Assembly (NCBI GenBank): GCA_024752435.1
Contig: CP103033.1
Location: 992,001-1,056,000 of the forward strand
Reading direction: 5' to 3'
Source of the DNA: Allantophomopsis cytisporea
Lineage: Eukaryota; Ascomycota; Leotiomycetes; Phacidiales; Phacidiaceae
Length of the DNA: 64,000 nt
Shown here: positions 32,575-44,598 of the stretch, in pieces
How the letters are laid out: each line of letters begins with the position of its first letter
How positions within the stretch are numbered: position 1 is the stretch's first letter
The notes under the pieces: model-generated
What the model saw: only the letters and a program-made list of their open reading frames with translations
Database searches by the model: none
Told to the model about the DNA's origin: nothing
Position numbers and translations under genes: made by a program

Positions 32575-35527
32575 TTTCTATTTCACACAACGTTAGCACA
32601 TGTCATCCAAGCTTCTTACTTCATATGGTATAGCTCCCGCAGTATCCCTGTGGCTGATGGCGGGGGAGGCTGAAGCTCCAAGCTCTCGGCTTACCTAATC
32701 TCTCAATGTCTGGATGTCCGACTGAACTTTAGAAATGAGAGACTCTACCGGAAAGGTCGACTTCAATGTGATAGAATTGAAATGAGAACTTACGAATGGT
32801 GATTGTAGAAGAGTTTTGGAATGATGCGATGATTTTGCTGTAATAAAACTCTTCGAGCAATTCTGTGTCAAAGAATAGACTTGATATCTGGTAACCAGTA
32901 CCAGCACAAGACTCAATTGATGAAGATTTAGACGGCAGGGACTAATCTTAATTTATCCTAACGAAGAGTAAGTATCTGGAATTCAATGCTTGTGCTCGAA
33001 AGCTATGAACGTTGTCGTATTCGATGATATCCAGGGAAGATAAAGTGCTCGTGATGATAACTTACTCGAAGATAGCGCTCGATATATACGAGACGTATTG
33101 GTAGTGAATGTGAAGTAAGGTCAGTGAACCAATCTGACTAACTACACAGAGTATATGTAAATGAAGTGATTAGGTGAGTTGATGTGAGTGTTGCTATATT
33201 GAGAGTTCAAGATACCGTAATCTTGATATGACAAAAGCTCTAAGCGCCCAACGTGCAAAGTAAGAGAACGAAAGTAGAAGAAGAAGTTGAATGAGGAGGA
33301 TTCAATAGAGAGATTGATGAATTTGGATTGTTTGAATGATTGTTTTTGAAGTTGGAGTTGACTTTGGAATCTGGGGTATGGTGTTGCGTGTGTTTGTGGT
33401 TGGAGAAAAAATCGTGACCTTGGGTGTAAAAGATTGTTTATATAGACCACCCACGCACCCCGAATCACCACTTAGGGCGTAACCGTGACTGGGACTTTCC
33501 CTCGTTCGGAAGTCGAGGCAAGGCTGACTCCTTGCTTGCTTGAGCTTGCTCGAAGAAGCTCAAAGCTGGAAGCAAGCACCTTCTTGATGGTAGCCTTGCC
33601 AACCTCCTTGAGCTTGAGCTGGAGCTTTGCTGCTTGATGACTATGAAGCTCTAGGTATCTTGAGACAAGCTCTGTCATGTCATGATGTACGATCAAGGTT
33701 GTAAGACTTGTAATTAGATTCTACCTTCTTGATACTCTCAAGACATGATACGTTCAGCATTCTTACATGCAATGATAGTGATACATCGCTGCCATAGATC
33801 CTCTATGAGGTAATTGATATCTTCTTCCGATTGTCCTTCATCTACTTAGATGTCTTGCAATATGCTTACCAATTCTATTCTTGCAATTACAGTTTAAGCT
33901 CCGCCTTTGACGTCGCGCGCCTTCCCACATAAGTAGATAACTCTATTAGCAAACGACATCCCAACGACGGTGTTTTGATTTCAAAACTTAATCACATCAT
34001 ACTATATATCCTAAGAACCTATTCTGAAAGTTTTGTATTGCTATCTAAACGCAATCGTTGCAAACGTGGAAGTGATATCTACAGAGCAGAGTCAAATGAA
34101 CTCGTCGGATATTAGCGTGAGTCCATATATCCCCATCATACCATCCCAAATGCAGGGATATTCGTTCAAAGATTTCACAATTCCTTCTTTTCTATACATT
34201 GAATCAATCTTATAAGACTTGCATCTCAATCGCTACGCAGTCGCCCGCAATGATGAAGTGAATCGTTTGTACCCAGAACTAAGAAACATCACGACTTAGA
34301 CAGTACAATTTACAAACACTACGCTCATCAACTCAAATCTATAGACATTCATTCCAAAATCTCACAAAAAGCTCTTCAAAACACACAAAATCGATTTGAA
34401 AAGACTGGTACCTCAATTGCAAAGCCTTCGGGCAAGGCGTTGAAGTGTATGTACCAAATATCCCCAAAGTACATTTCTCGTCGATATCACGACTTCGGTG
34501 TTTTGAGACGCAATTCCACCAATATCTATCCACTAGAAAGACCTGAAACTCCCAAGATCTAATAGATGCTTCTCTCACATATAAACAATCGATCCCGAAA
34601 CGCTTGTAAAGTCTACATCTCGCATCCGGCAGCAATGCGTAAGTGATTGCTCTCCGCACCGCCAATTCCTATCTGCACCCACGAAAATACATCAAAGTAT
34701 ACACAATCTAGAGCTATCCAGTACCGCCCAAAAGACACCGCTGTATGTGCAATTCTTACAAGTCAGTTATGAGAATACATACAATGAGCTCCAAAGCGGC
34801 TGTAGACTAACTGATTATCATTCGACTATAATTGGGGAGTAATCAATAGCAGTAACTAGTGATCTAGGAATCACAAACCCCTCAGAAACTTAACAATTTC
34901 CAGGAATAGCTACTGCCCCAGTACGTATCACTGTCTCAGTGGATCACAGATCTACCCATTCCACCCAAAACAAACTACCCTAGTTCTTCAAACACCCAGG
35001 CCACTTTAAGATATACCTCAACCGACTCTAAAGCGCTCATAAGGTGGCAGGCCAATTCATTTACATTCGGGTAATAGCAATGAAGTACTCATCAGTTCTG
35101 TTCAGTACCCTACGTTCTGGTAACAATTTCTTCAAAATACATTACACATCACGCAAGCCAACTCCCAATCATCAAAAAACAATCCATTTTATATACCCCT
35201 ATACCCCACAAAAACACGTGTACAAACACAAGTGCAGGACAGCCCAGTTCCAATCCCAACCCCAAACTCCACGCCATGCATCATTCCAAAAATGTACAAA
35301 CAGCCTACAACCAGCCTACAAAAACCTTACAGCCATACAAACATCCACAGTCTACAAGACAACACCAGTATAATCCAGGCAGTAGCGAGGAATTGCAACA
35401 CTCCACACCATGCCATGAACTCCAGCATCGTCTGACCACTGTGAATACCTATCCATCATACCCACATAACACATCTCAAGCATATCCATGACAATCACCA
35501 TGCTACCACAAGGCAAGTCGATGGCAT
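32575..35527. other. Long intergenic region, no gene supported
   Basis: It lies between the divergent-side start of the PHD gene and the 3' end of the transporter gene. It is AT-rich with only short frames. One less AT-rich island (33472-33696) is listed separately. The PHD gene leader may extend some hundreds of bases into it. Confidence 0.5.
33472..33678 (-). other. Coding-like island, 68 codons, unknown
   Basis: An ATG at 33678 opens 68 codons rich in Leu, Lys, Ala and Ser that would form helices (for example KLQLKLKEVGKATIKKVLAS), ending at 33472. Its base composition is GC-richer than its flanks, and it is made of loosely repeated AAGCT/CTTG words. It may be a low-complexity relic and not a gene. 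No homology is recognised. Confidence 0.25.
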
Positions 35528-37448
35528 TTAGACAGCATTAGCCCACTCAACGACCTCAAGTGCACACATAACAAGAACAAGTGTGCTGGGCAGAATCCTA
35601 CAAAAGTCAGTGCCACTCTTCAAATAAGTACACACACACAAATCTCACAACCACCATGGAAAAAAAGGAGCGAAAAAAGGAAGAAAAACATACCAAATAA
35701 CATAACTCTGGAAGAGCAGTTTACTCATAACACCCTGATAAACATCATTGATCTGACAAATCTGCGCCAACTGCAACGCACTAGGCGCTCCAGTGAGAAG
35801 GAAGCAGACGATGACGAAGATAGGATCATCAAGAATGCTAACCGGCACATATTTCGCCGCAAGGGCAAGAAGTGGAGCCATGATCATAGTAGGAAGCAAC
35901 ATTCTGGAGATGAGGGAAGCAATGAGCAACTTCTTCTCGATCTTGGAGTCATCGGAGTCATGAGCCTCCTGAGGGAGGGTGTTGCGAGCAAGGTTTGCGC
36001 CCAAGACGACAAGGATGAGTGGGACGGCGACACCACCTGATTGTGCGACTGCGCGGGTGACTGAGTTGGCGATGAAGGAGCCCTCGGCGAAGAAGAGGTG
36101 TTGAAGCTTGGGGATGGAGGCGACGATCACGGCGATGAGCATGGCCCAGAGAGGTGGATTCATGAATTCCCAGAGGCCGGCGAAGAAGCGGGTTGTTGTG
36201 CGGCGGATGGCAGAGAGAGTTCGCTGGATTGGGCGGGGGAGCTTGGAGAAGGTGTAGGAAGAGGCACGGTGGATGTGGTTGCGGATGGTGAAGACACCTT
36301 GGCGAATGCGTAGCTTAAGAAGCGGGATCCAGCCTCTTGGTCCGGAGGGGATGTTCGCTTCTTCACGGGATGATGGGTTGCGGATTGAGGGGAAGGTTGT
36401 CATGTTGCCGTTGGAGCGGTCGGAAGGGAAGACGTTGCCGTTTGTGGGGGTTGCGAGCAGGCCAGGGGCTTTGGATGCGGTGGTTTGCTCCTCATCGGAG
36501 TCTGAATCAACGTATTGGGCGTTCATAACTGGAGTTCGACCGCCTGAGTTCAAGGTATCTTCGGATCCTGATTGTTCACCATCAAGGCCGGGAATGAGAC
36601 TCTCTTCGGGGTCATCTCTGTAGCGGCCTTCTTCGATAGCAGCGGTTGGGCTTGGATCTTCATACTTCTCGGCCGGGGCGAGAAGAACGTGATATCCCCA
36701 ACTCCATCGGACGAGTTGACCTAATTGCTGGAAAATGAGGAGATAAAGAATACCTCTGGCTCCAACTTCCTCGTCGTTGTCACCTGGGATCTTATCCCAA
36801 TGAAGACCCTTCAGTGTTTGTGAAAGCGAGATAACGAGCGAGATAGGCAGAGAGTTCGAGTTTCCAAAGACCTAACCACCAGTCAGTAATCAATAAAGAC
36901 AATACAATATCAAATGACTTACTCCCATAGCAGTGACGAAGTTGGCAGGTCTCTTGGAGAAGCCAAAAGCCTTTGCAACACCAATCGAGACCAAGTAAGA
37001 AACGGTAGTTTGAATAATGAAGATAACCGGAATGACGGCAAGCTCGAGTAGCTTATCAGCAGTCAATTGCGAAGCCAGCTTTGTAAAAACTATTTATGCA
37101 TCAGTTCCGCAGCCATTGGACTCCTCACCATCGAGGGCACCTACTCAAACACGGTGTGAACAGAGCGACATTCAAGTTGGCGACGAATTTCTGCTTATCG
37201 GCATCGAACATGCCCTGGCGAGCGACAATGTACCCGGGAAGACTGACACACACGACTTCCATGACGGCCTCGAAGACCAGCAGGATGAGATGGCCGACAG
37301 CGGGGTGTGAGGAGTGCTCGCCACGTTTGGCGACATTGGTGAAGGCTCCGAGAGTCATCTCGGTGAAGGAGGTACTTGCGACATTGGAGAGACCTTCGAC
37401 ACCCGGATTTGCCAGACGGAAGGACGTTGGTGATGTGATGGACCACAT
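35528..37448 (-). CDS. Auxin efflux carrier (AEC) family transporter
   Basis: Four exons (37145-37448, 36923-37089, 35694-36871, 35528-35597) join in consistent phases for 572 residues. The N-terminal bundle begins with HLILLVFEAVMEVVCVSLPG, and has the family words KQKFVANLNVALFTPCL and FGNSNSLPISLVISL. A polar loop of about 140 residues follows, with acidic and Ser-rich stretches. The C-terminal bundle includes PPLWAMLIAVIVASIPKL, VPLILVVLGANLARN, and ends WILPSTLVLVMCALEVVEWA in a 70-base last exon. AEC proteins (PIN-like/PILS/yeast Ecm3-like) carry organic anions or act in the endoplasmic reticulum or plasma membrane; the substrate is unknown here. The fungal form, with a split of two five-helix bundles and a long loop, matches. 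Confidence 0.88.
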
Positions 37449-38362
37449 CGCTGTGGTATGGTGAAGGGTAGAAGGGCCTTCAACTGTGGGATGGGTTGAT
37501 GTTGATGAGTATTATTATTTTGTACGGTGTGGCGTATCGTCACTTATGTAAGTAGGATGTACAAATACTTTTTGAGATTTGAGATGTTTGGCTGGGGGGC
37601 GCCGGTGAGGTGAGGTCGGGTTGAGTTTGGGGTGCGTGGAAGATGGGTACCGGGCAGTACTTTTTGCTTGGCGATGAGGTATGACTGGGGCCAGCTTCAG
37701 GCTTTAGGTGTCGAGCTAACAGGGGATTTGTATGTGACGGTCAGGTCAGGTAGGTAAGCTTGACAAGTTGGCGAGTTGGCAAGGACCAGCATCAGCACCG
37801 TCTGATGGCCCTTCTCTAACGTTTTCTGTGCCAACTGCAGCAATGTTTCGCTTTTGGAGATTGACAGGCAGAAAACAGATGATGATTTGTGATTTGTCTT
37901 CTTCTTTTCTTTTCATTACGAAGATATTATCATTATTTTCCTCATGTCAATAGTATTGTACGGTGGTTGGACTCAGACCCTGGATTTCAAGTACTACAAT
38001 ACCAGACAAGAAAAGTGATGGTGGCGACTGACATACAATCTTTTTCATCTCATGGCATCTAGTGAGTGGCTGTACAGCGAAGTGAAAACAAAAAAGATAC
38101 GACGGGACTAGGCTGCAAACAATTCAACTCTTTTGTATTGAAGAACCTTGAATATATGAAGAATCGAACTCTCTCTTCATGACCATATACACCTCACCTG
38201 TTCATCCTCGTCCGTACATACATACATATGATCTCTATTCTCCACCGACAATGACACCGACAATGAATACTGGAGTGCATATGTATGGATATATGGACAT
38301 CACATTCATATTTCCAACCTAAAACCTGCAGCCAAGTAGTGATAGAATATGATATGTATGTA

Positions 38363-38463
38363 CATAGACATAGACATAAACATAAACATAAACATAAACA
38401 TAGATATATAGACAGATATACATACATATAGACATATAGACATACATTCATACATACATACAT
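38363..38463. repeat. Compound ATAAAC / ATACAT repeat
   Basis: About four or five ATAAAC units are followed by runs of TATAGACA and ATACATAC units over 100 bases. Confidence 0.9.
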
Positions 38464-39682
38464 GCATCCGCATACACAAGACCGATGATATCCACCTCCT
38501 CTCTCTTTCCCCTCAAAAACCTACGGATTAATTCATCCTACGCCATGATACGCAATACACGTGCTCAATTGCCACAGAATAAGAGGAACGCACGCATCCA
38601 CCTCTGACCCAATTACAATGACAACCATTTCACTGTTCTGTGCCACTCACACTGAACACAATAGTTATCTTCTCTCCTCTCTGACTAGAGTCACAGAATG
38701 TCTATCAATGACATGTGCTAGTACCGATAAAGTACTCCAACTCATATCCCAATGCGATACCATCACCAATCATCAACACGACCAGATAAGTAAGTCAACA
38801 TTCTGCTGACGACGCCTTTCCTATCGAATCGAATCGAATCAAATCAATACAGCACAAGCTTCCGTGCCGTACCTCTACATCAACATACTACCATCCCTTC
38901 AAACATACCCCGTTCAGTCCTATACAAATCCTCTACTCTGCAAGTCACCAAATCAATCCCTCAATCAATCAGTACCTTCATAAATCAAGAACACACGCCC
39001 CAATAATCACAAATTCCCCATCCAATTCCTCTCCGCACTTTCCCGATACCACGCATCAACGGCATCGTGGGCCCCATGGTGCCGTGGACCCTCTATTCTA
39101 TTTCCGAATGAGAAGAAGAAGAAAGAAAAAAGAACATGTCGGTCAGAGAAGCGTTTTTCGCGCCGCCATCGTATCATATCGCATCGAATGGCAGGGTGAG
39201 GCCCAGACCCGAAGATTGCGGTGTATGGGCGCGCCAATGAATGCCAAGGTCTGGGCCAGCATGAATATTGAATGCGAACGACCGATGAAGATCACGATCA
39301 CGATCAAGCAGCTGAGGCGATTGTACGTGACTGTTACTCAGGTTCATGATGCTGTTGATGGGATAGTCAGGTGGTACGGTTTGAGTTTCGTACTGTAGAT
39401 GCAATGATTGAGTGTTCTCGGATATACATCAATGATCTCTTGTAAAAGTCCTAATGGGAATACTCCGTAGAGTTCTCCATAGACTCCTCGTAGACTCCTC
39501 ATAGACCTCCATACATACAGCGGAGAGTAAAAAGGCAAAAGAACTTCCCAGCATAAAACACACACAGCATCTCAATTCTCCGAAAAAGAAACACTATTCT
39601 CATCGTGGGCTGTGTGCTTCCAAAAAAAAAAAAAGTCTCCATGTTTCAAGGCACGTTACCTTACATAGTGCATGGCATCGCA

Positions 39683-39712
39683 GGAGAGGTGGAGAGGTGG
39701 AGAGAGAGTCGA
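39683..39712. repeat. GGAGAGGT purine repeat
   Basis: Three tandem GGAGAGGT-like units form a purine-only run. Confidence 0.8.
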
Positions 39713-41591
39713 GGAAGTTTCAAACATTCCCTACGAGGAAATACCAGCTGAGCCTCCAGAGACTTCCTCCCACTTCGCGTCTGCGAAACAAAAGCCTTCG
39801 TATGTTTCTGTAGCCTTCACAGCCACAGCAAACTCGGGTACCGCGTAACGTAGAGTAGTATTTTGTGAGGATTTGAAACTTACGCAGTGTTTATGTATGT
39901 GTATGTACTGGATACTGTGTACATACCCGCCGTATGGTCCTGCGCAGCTCTCCACATTCGGTTTGTCCTGCTATTAAACTTCACTGGGGTTCCGGGGAGG
40001 TATGTAGTTTATGTACGCTGTATGTACGCCTGCACCGCAGTACCGCAATACGCCACCACGCCAGAGATGAAATCTGATACTGTTGCTGTTACTGCAGCAT
40101 TATTGACATGTCTATTCGCGCATTAATATTGTGCGAATGGATGAGATGGTATGCGCTGGCGCGGTTTGGATTCGTGCGGACCAATTGGCTGGCGCCTCGA
40201 AGTTCTATTCACCTCTGGATGGCAGGTAAATTTCTTCGAATTTTGACATGGAAAGTAACATATAGCATAGTATATAGTACTTATCAAGAATTGCGAGGAT
40301 GGTTCTACTGAGAGGATTAAAAATTCAGGGATTATTAACAAATACATGAGGAATGTAGAAATCAGAGCATGTCACAATATGATGTACTCAGGTCCTTCTC
40401 GTACAGTAGTACTGTAGCGATCAACCAACATCCTTAGTCCTTAGCTACATCTCGCACTCACATCTCTAAACCATCATCCATTCCCAGTACAGCATCAGAC
40501 CCCCCAGAAGACGGAGAGAAGACGGATAGAACAAGCCCAAAAACACCAAAGCAAAGCACCAAACTCCCTTCCAAAGGGGTCCTCCAAGATCTAGCTATCT
40601 ATTTCCAAGGATCCTTCCTACCCGAGACCCTGAGATGGGCTTCCCGACGGCCATGAAGGGCGCCCATACTAGGAGAGGTAAACTCTACTGGGTGAAGTAA
40701 CTTCTGCTAGGTGTCGTACCAGTTTCGTGCCAGTCCTGTGCCAGTCTTGTGCCTATTACAGGGTGGCTTGATGATAGTAGGGATGGAGATATGTATTTTG
40801 CTCCCTATCCGGCGACGTGCCTCTGCTCTACGGTGCAGTTGGTGATTTCTTGGTTTGGGATGGGACTAGGTATGATGTTTTTTGGTGGCTTTTGATAGAG
40901 TTTTGCGGGTTGAAGGTAGGAGATGGATTTAGGTATGTGTTTGTGGTTTTGATCTGCTTTTATACTGCGTATGGCGGCTTTGTGTAGTTCAGACGGAGAT
41001 ATGTCCTCTTTGCTCTGTTCTGTTCTGGTATATGATACATAATGTACTCCGTGAATGGAATACTCGGCAGGTTAATCACAACACCACAAGTCACATCGAT
41101 GCCAAGTCTGGATTGGGGAGGGCAGATGCAAAGAGAGCGATGAGGCGACGAGGAATTTTAGGTGGTGATGGTTTGGGATGTCGAGGTCCAAGGCTGAATG
41201 GATGTATCACCAAATCATCCCATTTTCTGCATATGGGTCCGATGAACAGCCAACCCAAACCGGGGAAGACGAGGCAAAACATGACGGACAAGGTACATGT
41301 ACCTAAACTCGTGCCCAAATGATATGAATAGATCGGTACCTGTAACTTGCAAATCCAAAACCCTGAGGGAGCGACGCGGTACAGGCAGTGGAGAAAAGCT
41401 TGTCAATCTATGAATATCGAAGGTGAATTCAAATGGAATGCCATTCCATCATGGTCTTCTCCACCTCCGCACATCACAAGCACGAAAGATCAAGGAAGGA
41501 CATGGACAAGGACGATTCAATCACCAATACAGAAACAATTCAAATCAATTCAGATCAAATCATGTCCAACAATGGTCATCAAATCATGATC

Positions 41592-41628
41592 AAGTCATGG
41601 TCAAAGTCAAAGTCAAAGAGAAAGTCAA
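41592..41628. repeat. GTCAAA hexamer repeat
   Basis: Four imperfect tandem GTCAAA units lie in the gene-free region. Confidence 0.8.
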
Positions 41629-42234
41629 GCACAAACAAACCATCATAAACAACGCCATCAACGACGTCATTGAAGCTTCCCTGTTTCGCGTACTCTACCT
41701 TGACTTTACTCGCTCGACCTTGCTCGACCTTACTCGACTCTCACTCCCATGCACCCGCACACACTCACTCACCTTTCCCTCGATTCTCCCTCATGATATC
41801 CAAGGCTGAACCTGAACGATTCCCCATCTGCCCAGTGCAATGACATTCCCATGCACCGCACCGGGACCAGGACTGGGCCTCCGAAAGCAGCAGCTAATCA
41901 GCGTCGCTTTTCTGATGGCCCACCGACGTAGTGGATGGAATGGACGAGGGAAGGCTCAGTGAAGGAAGGGAAGCAATTAATGTCGATGGAAATGCTAGCG
42001 ATCGATTGGGGAGGGTTTGTGGCTGGGTTTGGGTTGGGTTGGGTTGGATCGGATTGGGGTTATTCATGGGATTGATTTTGATGGGGGGGTTTATTTGATT
42101 GAGTTTCTTCTGGTGGTTATGATAATCGAGTTGGTGAGAGGGGTTCTTTGATTGTTGTGGAATGAATAGTGTTTTGGGATTTGGATATTTGGGGATGGAG
42201 ATTGAAGATTGACATTGACCATTGAACATTATTG

Positions 42235-42262
42235 TAGATTGGAGATTGGAGATTGGAGACTG
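42235..42262. repeat. GATTGGA heptamer repeat
   Basis: About four tandem GATTGGA units occur. Related ATTGAAC/ATTGACC words just before suggest an older, wider array from about 42205. Confidence 0.85.
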
Positions 42263-43345
42263 GGGGCTCGTGAGATCTTTCTCGCCACTCAACTACATAC
42301 TGCTGCACTACTACCTTACCTACCGGACTAATCTGATGGTCTTTGCCGTGCGGTCACGGCAACGTATTCTGCACCTTGATTTGAGACTACGAGACCATAG
42401 ACTAACTACCTCATCGTACACCGTGCGATGCAAGCCACACTTTTGTAGGTGGCTTTTTTCTGCGTGCTGTCCGAGGAAATGGAGAGTGGAAATCGAGGCT
42501 GCATGTCGTCGATATAAATAAATTGCTACTCATGTATTTGGATTATGGCTGAGCACTTGAAGATAATTGGGTCTGTGTATGGAGGGAGTATGGGGTATAC
42601 GGGGTTGGCATTGTGAGTCAGGATGTACATACATAGATGGATATTCATGAAGTATCTCATTTCATGTTGTTGCATCACCACATGACGATCTTGATGATAG
42701 AATATGGGGCAAATGTAGAGTGAAAGAAGAGACTACTACATACTGTGCATTGATATGGAGTCTCAGTTGAGTATCGTACCTTGATATCTCTTGGTTTCAT
42801 AGTCGATCGATATGAGTGATGAGTTCAGTCTTCATCGATTGCTCGCTCATTTGTACCTTCGTCATATGTGTGAGAAAGTCCCCCACTATGGAGAAGATGC
42901 AGTCATATAAGTCCCTAGTCACTAAGAAATAAGGACTCAGTCTGATACAAACTACAGTACAAGGAGATCCTATAGACAGGCATATGGTTGTATGTACCTA
43001 CTAGTACAACACAATTCAATCAACAGAATACAAAGAGAGAAGCCAGGTGAGAGATATCTTAGAGACAAATATACGTATGCAATGAATTATACGTAGGCAG
43101 TTCTGATCAAGATAGGACAAGGTACGCCACGTACTCCATACGGTAAGCCATACATACATACATACGTACAGGAGACCCTACCGTAATGCAGATTGAGATA
43201 CGCGCACATACATACCCCAGACATAAGAAAATGAGAAAATAAAAAAATAAAAACATAAAAACATAAAAAAGATATGTACATATAGAAGAAAAAACAAGCT
43301 TCATAGTCGTAGCACATTTATAGAAACACTTTTTAATCATCACAC

Positions 43346-43443
43346 TCACCTCTCTTTTCCATTTTATAATCCTATCCTCCCGTCTCTCTCTCCTTCTCTC
43401 CTTCCCTCCCCCCTTCTATCTCTCTCTCTCTCTATCTTTTCTC
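43346..43443. repeat. CT-rich polypyrimidine tract
   Basis: About 100 bases of nearly uninterrupted C and T include a TCTCTCTC run. Such tracts are common in fungal promoters and leaders. Confidence 0.8.
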
Positions 43444-43715
43444 TTCATTCTTACATCATAAAAACTCCTTATTATTCTAAGACAGATCCCTTCAAGCAAA
43501 GTACAAGAAAGGCACGCGGATCCGGTCTATTCTCCACGCTACTCCAAGTCTTCCAAGCGGCACTAGTATCCAACTTGAACAAGCTCCGTCATCGAAAATC
43601 CCATCGGGCATCTTTGCGCGGGAAAGGTCTCGCGTCGAATTGCAAGCAATAGCCTCAGGTACCACTTCACACCTGGCATCCACAGTGGAAATCCAAGCAA
43701 AAGCCAGGCTCAGAT

Positions 43716-43760
43716 CAGAGACCAGAGACCAGAGACCGGAGACCAGTGACCAGTGACCGT
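43716..43760. repeat. GAGACCA/GTGACCA heptamer repeat
   Basis: Six tandem seven-base units shift from GAGACCA to GTGACCA along the array, so the array shows two unit variants. Confidence 0.85.
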
Positions 43761-44006
43761 ACCTAGGCGGCCAGACCCAAGCCAAAGTCAAAGCCAAAGA
43801 CACATCGAAATTCCCCCATCTCATTCTCGGATTCCATCTCAACCAATACAGTACCACCAGTACTGCTCTTGACTGTACTCTACTCACACTATCAACAGTC
43901 CAGTCGACGGTATCAAAGTACTAAACAAATTATCGAAACACCCTGTCATCATAATCGTATGGGAAGAAGAAAAAGGGTAGAGGGAAAACGAGTGTAAAAT
44001 ATAAAA

Positions 44007-44038
44007 TTCGAGATTCGAGATTCGAGATTCGGAGTTCG
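44007..44038. repeat. GAGATTC heptamer repeat
   Basis: Four tandem GAGATTC-type units lie about 560 bases before PBS2. Confidence 0.85.
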
Positions 44039-44302
44039 AAACACAAGAAATAAACAAGAAGAACAGATCAACCAACGTAGAAAACAACCACAGTCACAGT
44101 CACAATTATATACATGACTTGTCTTATTTCGAAGGTAAATAATTCCCAGCTCACTTGCTCTCCTCAGACTATATCGCATACATACATATATTCATACAAG
44201 ACCGACCTTACCGCATACCAAATCATCGTCGAGTCAATCCCTCCCCCCTCAACACTCAACTCGTCTATTCGCGCTTACAAGCTACCTACCTACCCTCCCT
44301 TC

Positions 44303-44338
44303 CTTACCTTACCTTACCTTACCTTACCTACCCACCTA
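44303..44338. repeat. CCTTA pentamer repeat
   Basis: About six tandem CCTTA units lie about 260 bases before the PBS2 start codon, probably in the leader or core promoter. Confidence 0.85.
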
Positions 44339-44598
44339 TCCTTCGGCTTTGCCTCAGTAACTAACTCAATCAGCCTTGCAGCTAGCTTACACTTCCACTT
44401 TACAAGACACAACTGTTTTGTGATTCAACACAATTTCCAGTCAGTCACTTTACAACTTCCTCTCAGACTTCATTTTACCCATCTAATCATACATTTTTAG
44501 AAATCAACTTTTTTTTTGCCCCCCCTCCCCCCCCCTCACAATCCTACGATTTTCCTTTACGACCTCATGCCGACCTGTTAAGAAACTACGTCACAACT

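Larger units (their letters stand above)
37449..44598. other. 7.1-kb gene-free region upstream of PBS2
   Basis: I see no recognisable protein gene, tRNA or transposon in 7150 bases, in a window that otherwise averages about one gene per 2.5-3 kb. All open frames are short and low in complexity. It holds many unrelated tandem repeats (the clearest are listed separately; others lie near 38822-38842, 39628-39641, 40720-40760, 42022-42050) and strongly CT-rich tracts near 43346-43443 and 44503-44540. The last part probably is the PBS2 promoter and 5' leader. A non-coding transcript or unusual genes cannot be ruled out. Confidence 0.55.

Noticed and set aside
38194..38463. Possible CRISPR-like or regularly spaced array
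   Set aside because: The units are contiguous simple repeats without spacers, in a eukaryote.
43492..43887. 131-codon minus-strand frame in the gene-free region
   Set aside because: It is built partly on the heptamer array and shows no family pattern or splice support.
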